A program made the translations under genes and the position numbers. Positions 1 to 7,365 of a stretch of 64,000 nucleotides of DNA are shown here, in pieces (position 1 is the stretch's first letter; every line of letters begins with the position of its first letter). The stretch covers positions 2,542,001-2,606,000 of the forward strand of contig NZ_PEJS01000001.1 in the NCBI RefSeq assembly GCF_002750975.1, given 5' to 3'. The notes beneath the pieces were generated by a model. It worked only from the letters and a program-made list of their open reading frames with translations, searched no databases and was not told where the DNA came from. Origin of the DNA: Stenotrophomonas indicatrix. Its GTDB lineage: Bacteria; Pseudomonadota; Gammaproteobacteria; Xanthomonadales; Xanthomonadaceae.

Positions 1-300
1 GGCGTCGACCTCGATCTGCGGATTGATCGCCCGGCAGCGCTCGGCCATGGCCTCGGCCTTGTTGCGGCCGTAGTTGCCTTCCAGCGCCGGCAGCTGGCGG
101 TTGGTATTGGATACGCAGATGTCATCGGCATCGATCAGGGCCAGATGGCCCACCGCCGAGCGCGCCAGCGCCTCTACCACCCACGAGCCGACGCCGCCCA
201 TGCCGACCACGGCAACACGGCTGCCCTGCAGGCGCTCGAGCGCGCCGACGCCATACAGCCGTTCAATACCGGCGAAGCGTTGTTTGACCTGTTCGTTCAT
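1..300 (-). CDS. tcdA: tRNA threonylcarbamoyladenosine dehydratase TcdA (partial, N-terminal 100 residues)
   Basis: This is the N-terminal part of an E1-like/ThiF-fold protein; the gene runs off the left edge. The start is the ATG whose complement is at 298-300, and the reading frame is open to base 1. Visible features are a short lead (MNEQVKQRFAGIERLYG), the nucleotide-binding loop VGMGGVGSW and the following DADDICVSNTNRQ segment, which are typical of TcdA/CsdL. The family uses ATP to dehydrate t6A37 in tRNA to the cyclic ct6A form. The catalytic Cys and C-terminal half lie outside the window. ThiF or MoeB are the alternatives, but the N-terminal RFAGIERLYG block is characteristic of TcdA. 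Confidence 0.9.
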   Translation of the reverse strand, partial: MNEQVKQRFAGIERLYGVGALERLQGSRVAVVGMGGVGSWVVEALARSAVGHLALIDADDICVSNTNRQLPALEGNYGRNKAEAMAERCRAINPQIEVDA

Positions 301-379
301 CGGGCTATTTTAACGTGCAGGTCCCCTGACTACAGCACGACGACGCCGAACCCACCGTTGCACGCCCGGAGCGCCCGCC

Positions 380-814
380 ATGAGTGCCAGCCCACCCCGC
401 CGCCCGTCCACCGCCTACCGCTATCTGTTCGTGCTCGGCCTGGGCCTGCTGATCGGCCTGATTGCCACGGTGATGGTCGGCCGCGCACTGCAGGCACGCC
501 GCGATCCGTTCCCGGACAGCCTGATGCAGGTGATGCAGCGACAGGCGGATCTGCTGCAGCAGGCTCAGCAGCAGAACCGCTGCAGCCTGGCCGACAGCGT
601 CCCGCGCCTGCAGGTGCTGCGCCTGCTGTCCAACGATCTGGACGAGGCCTTCCCCGGATTGAAGGACAGCCGGCAGTTCCAGCAGCACGCCAGCCAGTAC
701 CGGGCCGATCTCAATGCGGCATTGGCCAGCCCGCCCATCGACTGCAACGCGTTGGCGCAGCAGGTCCAGGCACTGCAGGACGATTGCCGGGCCTGTCATC
801 AGGACTTCCGCTGA
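380..814 (+). CDS. Small membrane-anchored c-type cytochrome-like protein (CxxCH at C-terminus)
   Basis: The 144-residue protein has a short cytoplasmic lead, one hydrophobic segment at about 14-35 (YLFVLGLGLLIGLIATVMV), then a mostly helical, Gln-rich periplasmic part. It ends in CRACH at 136-140, a CxxCH haem c attachment motif. A CxxCH at the extreme C-terminus of a helical domain is the arrangement of class II cytochromes (cytochrome c prime). The uncleaved anchor would hold the haem domain at the outer face of the inner membrane. The complete ccm operon at 55.6-62.4 kb would supply maturation. The partner and function are unknown; the haem assignment rests on one motif. Confidence 0.6.
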   Translation: MSASPPRRPSTAYRYLFVLGLGLLIGLIATVMVGRALQARRDPFPDSLMQVMQRQADLLQQAQQQNRCSLADSVPRLQVLRLLSNDLDEAFPGLKDSRQFQQHASQYRADLNAALASPPIDCNALAQQVQALQDDCRACHQDFR

Positions 815-944
815 TTCATCTTCGAGTGGGCGAAGGCCGAGGTGGTTGGCGCCTTGTTCACGTTGGAAAGAGGAGGATTCGCTCACCCTGCTGCATGACG
901 CAGTACCACCCAACGCACCCGCCTTCACGGCCAGGAGATGCCCC

Positions 945-1439
945 ATGAAGATCCAGCTCATCGCCGCCAGTGTCATTGCAACCGTCGGCCTGGCCGGCTG
1001 TGCCACCTCGCCGGGCTACGGCGGTGGTGGTTACAACAACGGTTACAACAACGGTGGCTACGGCAACAACTCCGGTTACAACCAGGGCCGCTGCGCCGAC
1101 TGCGGCATCGTCACCCGCATCAATGCCGTGCAGTCCGGCCGTACCGCGCCCTCCGCCACCGGCGCGATCCTCGGCGGCATCGTCGGCGCGGTTGCCGGCC
1201 ATGAGATCTCCGACCACACCGGCGGCAGCCGCGGCAACAAGAACATCGCCGCCGCCGCCGGCGCCGTGGGTGGCGCATTGGCGGGCAACCAGATCCAGAA
1301 GAACGTCACCAGCGATACGTATGACATCAGCGTGCGCATGGATGACGGCCGCACCATCGTGGTCAACCAGCGCGACCTCGGCGGCATCCGCGAAAACACC
1401 TATGTCCGCGTGGTCAACGGCAAGGTCATCCTGCGCTGA
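945..1439 (+). CDS. Glycine-zipper 2TM-domain outer-membrane lipoprotein
   Basis: The 164-residue precursor has a signal peptide ending in the lipobox GLAGC (Cys19). A Gly/Asn/Tyr-rich linker follows, then two glycine-zipper stretches (AILGGIVGAVAGHEI and AAGAVGGALAGNQIQ), then a C-terminal beta-rich part (TYDISVRMDDGRTIVVNQ) as in the SlyB/PcpY/'17 kDa surface antigen' group. These lipoproteins sit in the outer membrane and affect envelope integrity. The ATG at 945 is chosen because it starts the signal peptide and is preceded by AGGAG; in-frame starts upstream would add an implausible Arg-rich extension. The gene is followed by a strong terminator shared with convergent cspA. Confidence 0.85.
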   Translation: MKIQLIAASVIATVGLAGCATSPGYGGGGYNNGYNNGGYGNNSGYNQGRCADCGIVTRINAVQSGRTAPSATGAILGGIVGAVAGHEISDHTGGSRGNKNIAAAAGAVGGALAGNQIQKNVTSDTYDISVRMDDGRTIVVNQRDLGGIRENTYVRVVNGKVILR

Positions 1440-1476
1440 ACCGCAGCGGGCCCCGGCCGATCAGAACCGGAGCAAC

Positions 1477-1506
1477 AAAAAAAGGCCCGCTTGCGCGGGC
1501 CTTTTT
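1477..1506. terminator. Bidirectional intrinsic terminator
   Basis: A 7-bp GC stem (GGCCCGC at 1484-1490, GCGGGCC at 1495-1501) with a TTGC loop is flanked by seven A on the left and five T on the right. It can end transcripts from the glycine-zipper lipoprotein gene on the plus strand and cspA on the minus strand. Confidence 0.9.
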
Positions 1507-1527
1507 CATGCCGGCAAGCGGCAGGTA

Positions 1528-1737
1528 TTACGCCGGCTGGACCTTGTCAGCCTGCAGGCCCTTCTGGCCCTGCACCACTTCAAAGCTCACAGCCTGGCCT
1601 TCCTTGAGGCTCTTGAAGCCCTGGGTCTCGATGGCACGGAAGTGCACGAACACGTCCTCGCCATTCTGCCGGCTGATGAAGCCGAAGCCCTTGGCATCAT
1701 TGAACCACTTCACGGTACCGTTCTCGCGATCAGCCAT
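1528..1737 (-). CDS. Cold-shock protein, CspA family
   Basis: The 69-residue single cold-shock domain carries the two RNA-binding motifs, KGFGFIS (RNP1) and DVFVHF (RNP2). Length and sequence fit the family exactly. The protein binds single-stranded nucleic acid and acts as an RNA chaperone. I chose the ATG at 1737 ([12 protein letters not shown]) because GGGAG precedes it; longer readings upstream lack a plausible protein. The roughly 240-nt gap to the divergent gene at 1975 leaves room for the long, structured 5' leader usual in csp mRNAs. Which paralogue this is (CspA, CspD and so on) cannot be decided here. Confidence 0.95.
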   Translation of the reverse strand: MADRENGTVKWFNDAKGFGFISRQNGEDVFVHFRAIETQGFKSLKEGQAVSFEVVQGQKGLQADKVQPA

Positions 1738-1974
1738 CTCACTAACTCCCTTTGACTCTCTACTTGTTGTTGGATACGCCTGTTGGGCGGCTGACAAGCA
1801 AGGGGGAAGCGAGGTGCATCGATGCAGCGGATCGGAACGATCTTGCTTCATCAGGCCACGATCCACGGTGACCTTGCCAAGCTCAGCGACTGCAACTTAA
1901 CCCGACCAAAACGAAAAAGCAACTGGCAAAAACCTTTCACTGTCAACCCCAAAAAGACAACCATACTGGACAGC

Positions 1975-2460
1975 ATGGACCTCTCATTCATCTTGTATCT
2001 GCTAGCGGTCATTTTTGTCCTCATCGGCATCGCCGGCATCGTCCTGCCGGCCCTGCCGGGCATCCCGCTGGTCTTCATCGGGCTGGTGCTGGCGGCCTGG
2101 GCAGACGGCTTCGTCCATGTCGGCTGGCCCACTCTGCTGATCCTCGGCGTGCTGACCGCGCTGTCGCTGCTGGTCGACGTGCTGGCGACCGTAGTTGGCG
2201 CCAAGCGCGTGGGCGCCAGCCGCAAAGCGCTCTGGGGCACCTTCATCGGCAGCATCGTCGGCCTGTTCTTCATGCCGATCGGATTGTTCGCCGGGCCGTT
2301 GCTGGGCGCGCTGCTGGGCGAGTACTGGCATACCCGTGAGCTCGGCCGCTCGACCAAGGTCGGGCTGGCCACCTGGCTGGGCATCCTGCTGGGCCTGGCA
2401 CTGAAGCTGGCGCTGGTGATCGCGATGCTGGGCCTGTTCGCCTTCGCCTGGTTCCTGTGA
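1975..2460 (+). CDS. DUF456 family inner-membrane protein
   Basis: The 161-residue protein is almost entirely hydrophobic, with about four to five membrane segments. It contains the family's conserved stretch GIAGIVLPALPGIPLVFIGLVLAAW near the N-terminus and a Gly-rich central part (GTFIGSIVGLFF, GPLLGALLGEY). No enzymatic motif is visible and the function of DUF456 proteins is unknown. The ATG at 1975 begins the first membrane segment; an open frame extends upstream but reads as basic, non-conserved sequence. It lies divergent from cspA and is followed by pldA. Confidence 0.85.
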   Translation: MDLSFILYLLAVIFVLIGIAGIVLPALPGIPLVFIGLVLAAWADGFVHVGWPTLLILGVLTALSLLVDVLATVVGAKRVGASRKALWGTFIGSIVGLFFMPIGLFAGPLLGALLGEYWHTRELGRSTKVGLATWLGILLGLALKLALVIAMLGLFAFAWFL

Positions 2461-2582
2461 GGCATGCGGCCTTCACGCAGCGCGCACGCACACGCCGGGC
2501 ATAAACCCGTGGGGCTGGCCGTTACCGGATGCAGCCGCCACACTGTCCCTCTTTCCGCATTCATTCCGAAGGGCCTGCTGCA

Positions 2583-3737
2583 ATGACCCTCTCTCCGTTG
2601 TTTCCCCGCCTTGCACCGCTGGCGTTGGCCCTGGCCAGCGCACCTGTGGCTGCCCAGGAATTCGCGCCCAGCGCCGAGGCCTCGCCGGCCGCCTGCGCGG
2701 CCATCACGACCGATGCTGCCCGCCTGGCCTGCTACGACCGCCAGTTCGGGCGCACGCCTCAGGCCACCGCCGAAGCTGACGCCGCCGCCGAAGCCGCCGC
2801 ACAGGCGCGCCGTGAGCAGCGCGACACCACGCGGGTAAGCCAAGGCGAGGAAAAACTGCGCGAACGTGTCAGCGATCTTTTCCGTTCCAAAGCGCCGGAC
2901 AGCGCACTTGCCAATGCCGGCCGCGGTTCGCTGCTGGACAGCCGCTGGGAACTGGCCGAGGACTCCAAGCTGGGCCCGTTCCAGCTGCGCGCGTACAAGC
3001 CTGTGTACCTGCTGCCGGCCTTCTGGACCAGCGACCGCAACACCATGCCGCACTCGCCGAACCCGGCCAACAGCGTGACCACCCCGCAGGTGCTGGACAG
3101 CGCCGAGCTGAAGTTCCAGATCAGCTTCAAGACCAAGATCGCCGAGAGCCTGTTCGGCGACAACGGCGACATCTGGGCGGGCTACACCCAGAGTTCGCGC
3201 TGGCAGGCCTACAACGGCGAGGACTCGCGCCCGTTCCGCGAGACCAACTACGAGCCGGAAGTGATGATGATGTTCCGCAACGGCTACTCGATCGGTGGCT
3301 GGCGTGGGCGGATGACCGGCATCAGCCTCAACCACCAGTCCAACGGCCGTGCCGATCCGCTGTCGCGCAGCTGGAACCGGGTGATCCTCAACGTCGGCCT
3401 CGACCGCGAGAACTGGGCACTGGTGCTGCGTCCCTGGTACCGCATTCCCGAGACCCGCAGCGACGACAACAACCCGGACATCGAGGACTACATGGGCCGC
3501 GGCGACGCGACCCTGACCTGGAACCACAAGGGTCACGAGGTCTCGTTGATGGCGCGCCACTCGTTGCGCACCGGTGACCGCTCGCACGGCGCGCTGCAGC
3601 TGGACTACGGCTTCCCGATCAGCAACCTGCTGCGCGGCCATGTGCAGATCTTCGACGGCTATGGCGAGAGCCTGATCGATTACAACCACAAGGCGACCTA
3701 CGTCGGCGTGGGCGTGTCCCTGCTGGAGTGGTTCTGA
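2583..3737 (+). CDS. pldA: Outer-membrane phospholipase A (OMPLA)
   Basis: The 384-residue precursor has a signal peptide (to about residue 24, APVAAQE), a charged Ala/Glu-rich N-terminal part, and a C-terminal beta-barrel of the OMPLA family. The active-site block NHQSNGRADPLSRSWNRV holds the His and Ser of the catalytic His-Ser-Asn triad, with Asn in RSWNRV. The last residue is Phe (SLLEWF), the usual outer-membrane sorting signal. It hydrolyses phospholipids that reach the outer leaflet, using calcium and dimerisation. The stop codon overlaps the ATG of arsC by one base, so the two genes are probably co-translated. Confidence 0.95.
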   Translation: MTLSPLFPRLAPLALALASAPVAAQEFAPSAEASPAACAAITTDAARLACYDRQFGRTPQATAEADAAAEAAAQARREQRDTTRVSQGEEKLRERVSDLFRSKAPDSALANAGRGSLLDSRWELAEDSKLGPFQLRAYKPVYLLPAFWTSDRNTMPHSPNPANSVTTPQVLDSAELKFQISFKTKIAESLFGDNGDIWAGYTQSSRWQAYNGEDSRPFRETNYEPEVMMMFRNGYSIGGWRGRMTGISLNHQSNGRADPLSRSWNRVILNVGLDRENWALVLRPWYRIPETRSDDNNPDIEDYMGRGDATLTWNHKGHEVSLMARHSLRTGDRSHGALQLDYGFPISNLLRGHVQIFDGYGESLIDYNHKATYVGVGVSLLEWF

Positions 3738-4078
3738 TGGATGTGACGATCTGGCACAACCCCGCGTGCAGCAACTCGCGCGGGGCGCTTAAGCTGATCC
3801 GCGACGCCGGCTTCGAGCCGGTGGTGATCGACTATCTCGGCAGCCCGCCCGACGTGGCCACGCTGCGCCAGGTACTGGCCGAATCCGGCCTGGCCGCGAC
3901 CGGGCTGGTGCGCAGCAAGGAACCCGAGTTTGCCGCACTGGGTCTGCAGGGAAGCGATGACGACGCCCTGCTGGCCGCGATGGCCACCCACCCACGGCTG
4001 ATCAACCGCCCGGTGGTACGGACCGCGAAGGGCACCCGCCTGTGCCGGCCTCCGGAAACGGTGCTGGAGATCCTGTAA
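3737..4078 (+). CDS. arsC: Glutaredoxin-dependent arsenate reductase, ArsC family
   Basis: The 113-residue protein has a thioredoxin-like fold with the single catalytic Cys in HNPACSNSRGALKLI (Cys11) and the second conserved block RLINRPVVRT near residue 90, where the Arg residues bind arsenate. It reduces arsenate to arsenite using glutathione and glutaredoxin. The start overlaps the pldA stop (TGATG). No arsenite efflux gene or ArsR regulator is adjacent, so a housekeeping role, or a YfgD-like relative not devoted to arsenic, is possible. The family assignment is firm and the substrate less so. Confidence 0.88.
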   Translation: MDVTIWHNPACSNSRGALKLIRDAGFEPVVIDYLGSPPDVATLRQVLAESGLAATGLVRSKEPEFAALGLQGSDDDALLAAMATHPRLINRPVVRTAKGTRLCRPPETVLEIL

Positions 4079-4092
4079 CCCGCCCCGCTCTG

Positions 4093-4119
4093 GTAGAGCC
4101 GAGCCATGCCCGGCTCTAC
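4093..4119. repeat. SMAG-type palindromic repeat
   Basis: A 27-nt imperfect palindrome runs from GTAGAGCC to GGCTCTAC between convergent arsC and the GST gene. It begins with GTAG, as SMAG REP elements of Stenotrophomonas do, and could form a transcript-end hairpin for both genes. Confidence 0.75.
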
Positions 4120-4127
4120 AGAACGGG

Positions 4128-4763
4128 TTACCGCCAGTCGGTGATGCCTTCGCGGCGATAGACCTCGGCGAACGCCGGGCGCGCCTTCAGGCGATCCGCA
4201 TACGCCTTCAATGCCGCCCAGTGGTCGCTGGGGGTGGGCATGTTGCGTGACCAGCGCATCAACATCACCAGCATGAAATCGACCACGCCCGGCGCATCGC
4301 CGAGCAGGTAGGGACCGCCGTCCTGCAGGTGTGCGGCAACGTGCTGCCACGCCGCCTCCAACTGCTGCCGGGCCATCGTACGCACGGCCTCGATGCACTC
4401 GCCACCCGCTGCTTCATGCGGATAGAACCAGGCGCGGTATGCCGGCTGCACGGTGTTGGCGCACCAGAACATCCAGCGATAGGCCTCGCCGCGTGCCGGC
4501 GTGCCGACGGCAGGCAGCAACCCTGCCTGCGGATGACGGTCTGCCAGATACAGCGCGATCGCGGCCGCCTCGGTCAGTACCTGGTCGTCGATCAACAGGG
4601 TCGGCACCCTGCCCGCCGGATTGAGCGCCAGGTAGCCAGCTGATTTGTGCTCGCGCGTTTCGAAATCGAGCAGCACCAGTTCGTGCTCGATGCCGAGCTC
4701 GATCAGCAGCCAGTGCACCACCAGCGAGGCGGTGCTGGTGGAACCATACAAGGTGGTGCGCAT
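4128..4763 (-). CDS. Glutathione S-transferase family protein
   Basis: The 211-residue protein has an N-terminal thioredoxin-like domain (1-80) with the glutathione-binding blocks GRVPTLLIDD and LTEAAAIALYLAD, followed by an all-helical C-terminal domain. The N-terminal catalytic region reads YGSTSTASLVVHW, so a Ser or Thr rather than the Cys of beta-class enzymes is likely to contact glutathione. It conjugates or reduces electrophiles with glutathione in the cytoplasm; the substrate is unknown. It is transcribed convergently with arsC, with a SMAG hairpin between the two ends. Confidence 0.9.
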   Translation of the reverse strand: MRTTLYGSTSTASLVVHWLLIELGIEHELVLLDFETREHKSAGYLALNPAGRVPTLLIDDQVLTEAAAIALYLADRHPQAGLLPAVGTPARGEAYRWMFWCANTVQPAYRAWFYPHEAAGGECIEAVRTMARQQLEAAWQHVAAHLQDGGPYLLGDAPGVVDFMLVMLMRWSRNMPTPSDHWAALKAYADRLKARPAFAEVYRREGITDWR

Positions 4764-4816
4764 AGGACCTGTCCTGGGCGGGGAACGGCTGATTATGCGC
4801 GCTGTCCCCGGCGTGG

Positions 4817-5161
4817 TCAGCCGCAGGTGCTCATGCAGGTATCACGACGCTCGCCGCAGCCCATCATCGGTGCGCGCAGCGTGCAGTCGTGCGCCTTCAA
4901 CTCGCAGGAACGGCGCAGTTCCGGATGCTCGATGTCCTTGCAGCGCTGGTCCGGCGTCGGTGCCACCTGCTGCTCGCAGCTGGACTGGCGGCTGCCGATC
5001 CCCTGGCCTTCGGCCATGCAGCTGCGATAGCTGGCCTGGCACTGCATCTGGCACTGGGCACCGGCGCTGAAGCCGCCCCCACCGCCATACGACGAGGACG
5101 ACGTACTGCAGCCGGCCACGACCAGCAGGGTGACAAGGGAAAGGGTGCGCAACAGGTTCAC
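4817..5161 (-). CDS. Cys-rich lipoprotein, copy B of a tandem paralogous pair
   Basis: The 114-residue precursor starts at a GTG preceded by AAGGAG with 6-nt spacing, and its signal peptide ends at lipobox VVAGC. After a Ser/Gly linker the mature part has ten cysteines. The pattern is C-x3-C-x6-C at the start and C-x6-C-x3-C at the end, with an RCxDI...C segment between. The same framework is found in the product of the gene just upstream (5176-5574), so the two are paralogues. The even cysteine number and periplasmic location suggest disulfide-bonded pairs. I do not recognise a named family, and no function is proposed. Confidence 0.75.
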   Translation of the reverse strand: MNLLRTLSLVTLLVVAGCSTSSSSYGGGGGFSAGAQCQMQCQASYRSCMAEGQGIGSRQSSCEQQVAPTPDQRCKDIEHPELRRSCELKAHDCTLRAPMMGCGERRDTCMSTCG

Positions 5162-5175
5162 AGGACGCTCCTTGT

Positions 5176-5574
5176 TCAATAGACCGGAAGACTGCCGGAA
5201 GAACGGATTTCGCTCACCGATCCACCGCAGTCGAGTACACACTGCGCACGGGTCGCATCGCAGGCGCGCGTATTGGATGCGGTGGCACAGTATGCGCCGG
5301 CACCACGTGCACCCTCGCAACGATGCCGCATCTTTTCGTCAACGATGTCGCTGCATCTGTCGATGACGCGCTCCTTGCCCGACTGACAGCTCTGCTGCGC
5401 CATCTCGGCCATCGAACGCGCCTGATCCGCGCACTGCATGTGCCGCTGCGCACACCCCGCCGCACACACACGGCCGGCCTCGCTGGTGGGTTGCTCGACG
5501 TAATACTGCGGCGCGCAGCCCACCATCAAGGCAAGGGCGACTGCGGCGAAAACATTGTGTATTCCTTGACGCAC
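5176..5574 (-). CDS. Cys-rich lipoprotein, copy A of a tandem paralogous pair
   Basis: The precursor has a hydrophobic segment ending in lipobox LMVGC. Its mature part contains ten cysteines with C-x3-C-x6-C near the start, a central RCSDI-x8-C, and C-x6-C-x3-C at the end, matching the neighbour at 4817-5161. The GTG at 5574 is preferred because GGGAAG lies seven bases before it and the signal peptide then has normal length (132 residues); an ATG at 5604 would give 142 residues. Only 14 nt separate it from copy B, so the pair is probably one transcript. Function unknown. Confidence 0.7.
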   Translation of the reverse strand: MRQGIHNVFAAVALALMVGCAPQYYVEQPTSEAGRVCAAGCAQRHMQCADQARSMAEMAQQSCQSGKERVIDRCSDIVDEKMRHRCEGARGAGAYCATASNTRACDATRAQCVLDCGGSVSEIRSSGSLPVY

Positions 5575-5636
5575 AAACAGCTTCCCTTGCCTGGCAACGC
5601 GCACACCCTAGCAAAGCCGCGCGGTTGCAGTCGTTA

Positions 5637-5670
5637 AACGAAGAACGGCGCCACCCGGGCGCCGTTCTGA
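5637..5670 (-). terminator. Probable terminator of the fumarase gene
   Basis: A perfect 11-bp stem (5642-5652 with 5658-5668) and 5-nt loop lies about 35 nt after the fumarase stop on the minus strand. The transcript continues TTCGTTTAA, a weak U-rich tail. Confidence 0.6.
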
Positions 5671-5701
5671 AATCGGACGGGCGTGGTCGACGCCGCGCCG
5701 A

Positions 5702-7219
5702 TCATTCCACCACGACAGGAATCTTGCCGATGCGGGCCTGCCACTCGCGCGGGCCGGTCTTGTGCACCGACTCGCCGGTGGAATCGACGGCCACGGTCAC
5801 CGGCATGTCTTCCACGGTGAACTCGTAGATCGCTTCCATGCCCAGGTCCGCAAAGCCGACGACCTTGGCCGCCTTGATCGCCTTGGACACCAGATAGGCC
5901 GAACCACCGACGGCCATCAGGTAGGCCGACTTGTGCTTCTTGATGGCCTCGATTGCGGCCGGGCCGCGCTCGGCCTTGCCGACCATGCCCAGCAGGCCGG
6001 TCTGTGCCAGCACCTGCTCGGTGAACTTGTCCATGCGGGTGGCGGTGGTCGGACCGGCCGGGCCTACCACTTCGTCGCGCACCGGATCGACCGGGCCGAC
6101 GTAGTAGATGAAGCGCCCCTTCAGATCGACCGGCAGTTCCTCGCCCTTGTTGAGCATGTCGACCATGCGCTTGTGCGCGGCGTCGCGGCCGGTCAGCAGC
6201 TTGCCGTTGAGCAGCAGGGTCTGGCCCGGCTTCCAGCTGGCCACGTCTTCCGGGGTGATCGTGTCCAGGTCCACGCGGGTGCCCTTGGACGCGTCGTAGG
6301 TCAGCTTCGGCCAGTCCTCCAGCGACGGCGGGTCCAGCATCACCGGGCCGCTGCCATCCAGGGTGAAGTGCGCATGGCGGGTGGCGGCGCAGTTCGGGAT
6401 CATCGCCACCGGCAGGTTGGCCGCGTGGGTCGGGTAGTCGTTGATCTTGATGTCGAGCACGGTGGTCAGGCCACCCAGGCCCTGCGCACCGATACCCAGT
6501 GCGTTGACCTTCTCGTACAGCTCCAGACGCAGTTCCTCGATGCGGTTGGACGCACCACGGGCCTGCAGCTCGGTGATGTCGATCGGCTCCATCAGCGCTT
6601 CCTTGGCCAGCAGCATCGCCTTCTCGGCAGTGCCGCCGATGCCGATGCCGAGCATGCCCGGCGGGCACCAGCCCGCGCCCATGGTCGGCACGGTCTTCAG
6701 CACCCAGTCGACGATGGAGTCGGACGGGTTGAGCATGGCGAACTTGGTCTTGGCTTCCGAGCCACCGCCCTTGGCGGCAACGATCACCTCCACGGTGTTG
6801 CCCGGCACCACCTTGACGTTGACCACGCCAGGGGTGTTGTCCTTGGTATTGATGCGCTTGCCGGCCGGATCGGCCAGCACCGAAGCGCGCAGCTTGTTGT
6901 CCGGGTACAGGTAGGCGCGGCGGATGCCTTCGTTGGCCATGTCCTCCACGCCCATGGTGGCGTCATCCCAGCGCACGTCCATGCCGATTTCCAGGAACAC
7001 GGTGACGATGCCGGTGTCCTGGCAGATCGGCCGATGGCCTTCGGCGCACATCCGCGAGTTGATCAGGATCTGCGCGATCGCCTCCTTCGCTGCCGGCGAC
7101 TCCTCGCGCTCATAGGCGGCGGCAAGGTTCTTGATGTAGTCGACCGGGTGGTAGTACGAGATGTACTGCAGCGCGTCGGCGACGGACTGGATGAGGTCTT
7201 CCTGCTTGATCGATGTCAC
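5702..7219 (-). CDS. fumB: Fumarate hydratase, class I (iron-sulfur)
   Basis: The 505-residue protein is a full-length class I fumarase. The N-terminal domain holds RPICQDTGIV, GAGWCPPGMLGIG and MIPNCAATRH; their cysteines match the three ligands of the [4Fe-4S] cluster that binds substrate. The C-terminal beta domain contains the GPAGPTTATRMD block. It converts fumarate and malate in the TCA cycle. The start is taken as the GTG at 7219 (TSIKQEDLI), because residues before it are not family-like; no good ribosome site is visible. Symbol usage (fumA/fumB) varies, so only the class is certain. Confidence 0.95.
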   Translation of the reverse strand: MTSIKQEDLIQSVADALQYISYYHPVDYIKNLAAAYEREESPAAKEAIAQILINSRMCAEGHRPICQDTGIVTVFLEIGMDVRWDDATMGVEDMANEGIRRAYLYPDNKLRASVLADPAGKRINTKDNTPGVVNVKVVPGNTVEVIVAAKGGGSEAKTKFAMLNPSDSIVDWVLKTVPTMGAGWCPPGMLGIGIGGTAEKAMLLAKEALMEPIDITELQARGASNRIEELRLELYEKVNALGIGAQGLGGLTTVLDIKINDYPTHAANLPVAMIPNCAATRHAHFTLDGSGPVMLDPPSLEDWPKLTYDASKGTRVDLDTITPEDVASWKPGQTLLLNGKLLTGRDAAHKRMVDMLNKGEELPVDLKGRFIYYVGPVDPVRDEVVGPAGPTTATRMDKFTEQVLAQTGLLGMVGKAERGPAAIEAIKKHKSAYLMAVGGSAYLVSKAIKAAKVVGFADLGMEAIYEFTVEDMPVTVAVDSTGESVHKTGPREWQARIGKIPVVVE

Positions 7220-7293
7220 GGATTGCTCGCTTGCTGAAGGCTGGCGGGGGTAATCCGCCCATTTTACCCCCTCCCTCGACCGTGGGGTGGTGG

Positions 7294-7311
7294 TGCCGGC
7301 CGCTGGCCGGC
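7294..7311. repeat. Short GC palindrome (GCCGGC-type)
   Basis: The segment TGCCGGCCGCTGGCCGGCA forms a compact hairpin between the divergent fumarase and sigma factor genes. It resembles the inner part of the intergenic palindrome at 20697-20721 and is probably a degenerate REP-like unit. Confidence 0.5.
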
Positions 7312-7329
7312 AAGATCTGACCTGCCCTC

Positions 7330-7356
7330 TGTCACGCTGCGCCCCGCTGGCGCGTC
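7330..7356 (+). promoter_or_regulatory. ECF41-type promoter of the sigma factor gene
   Basis: TGTCACG at 7330-7336 and CGTC at 7353-7356 are separated by exactly 16 nt, which fits the published ECF41 promoter (TGTCACA, 16 nt, CGTC). The start codon at 7366 is only nine bases after the -10 element, so the mRNA would have almost no leader. An identical heptamer, spacing and CGTC occur again before the partner gene. Confidence 0.8.
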
Positions 7357-7365
7357 CTTGCCCAC

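Noticed and set aside
7214..7240. TGTCACG near the fumarase start as a third ECF41 promoter
   Set aside because: No CGTC occurs at the required 16-nt spacing on the plus strand.
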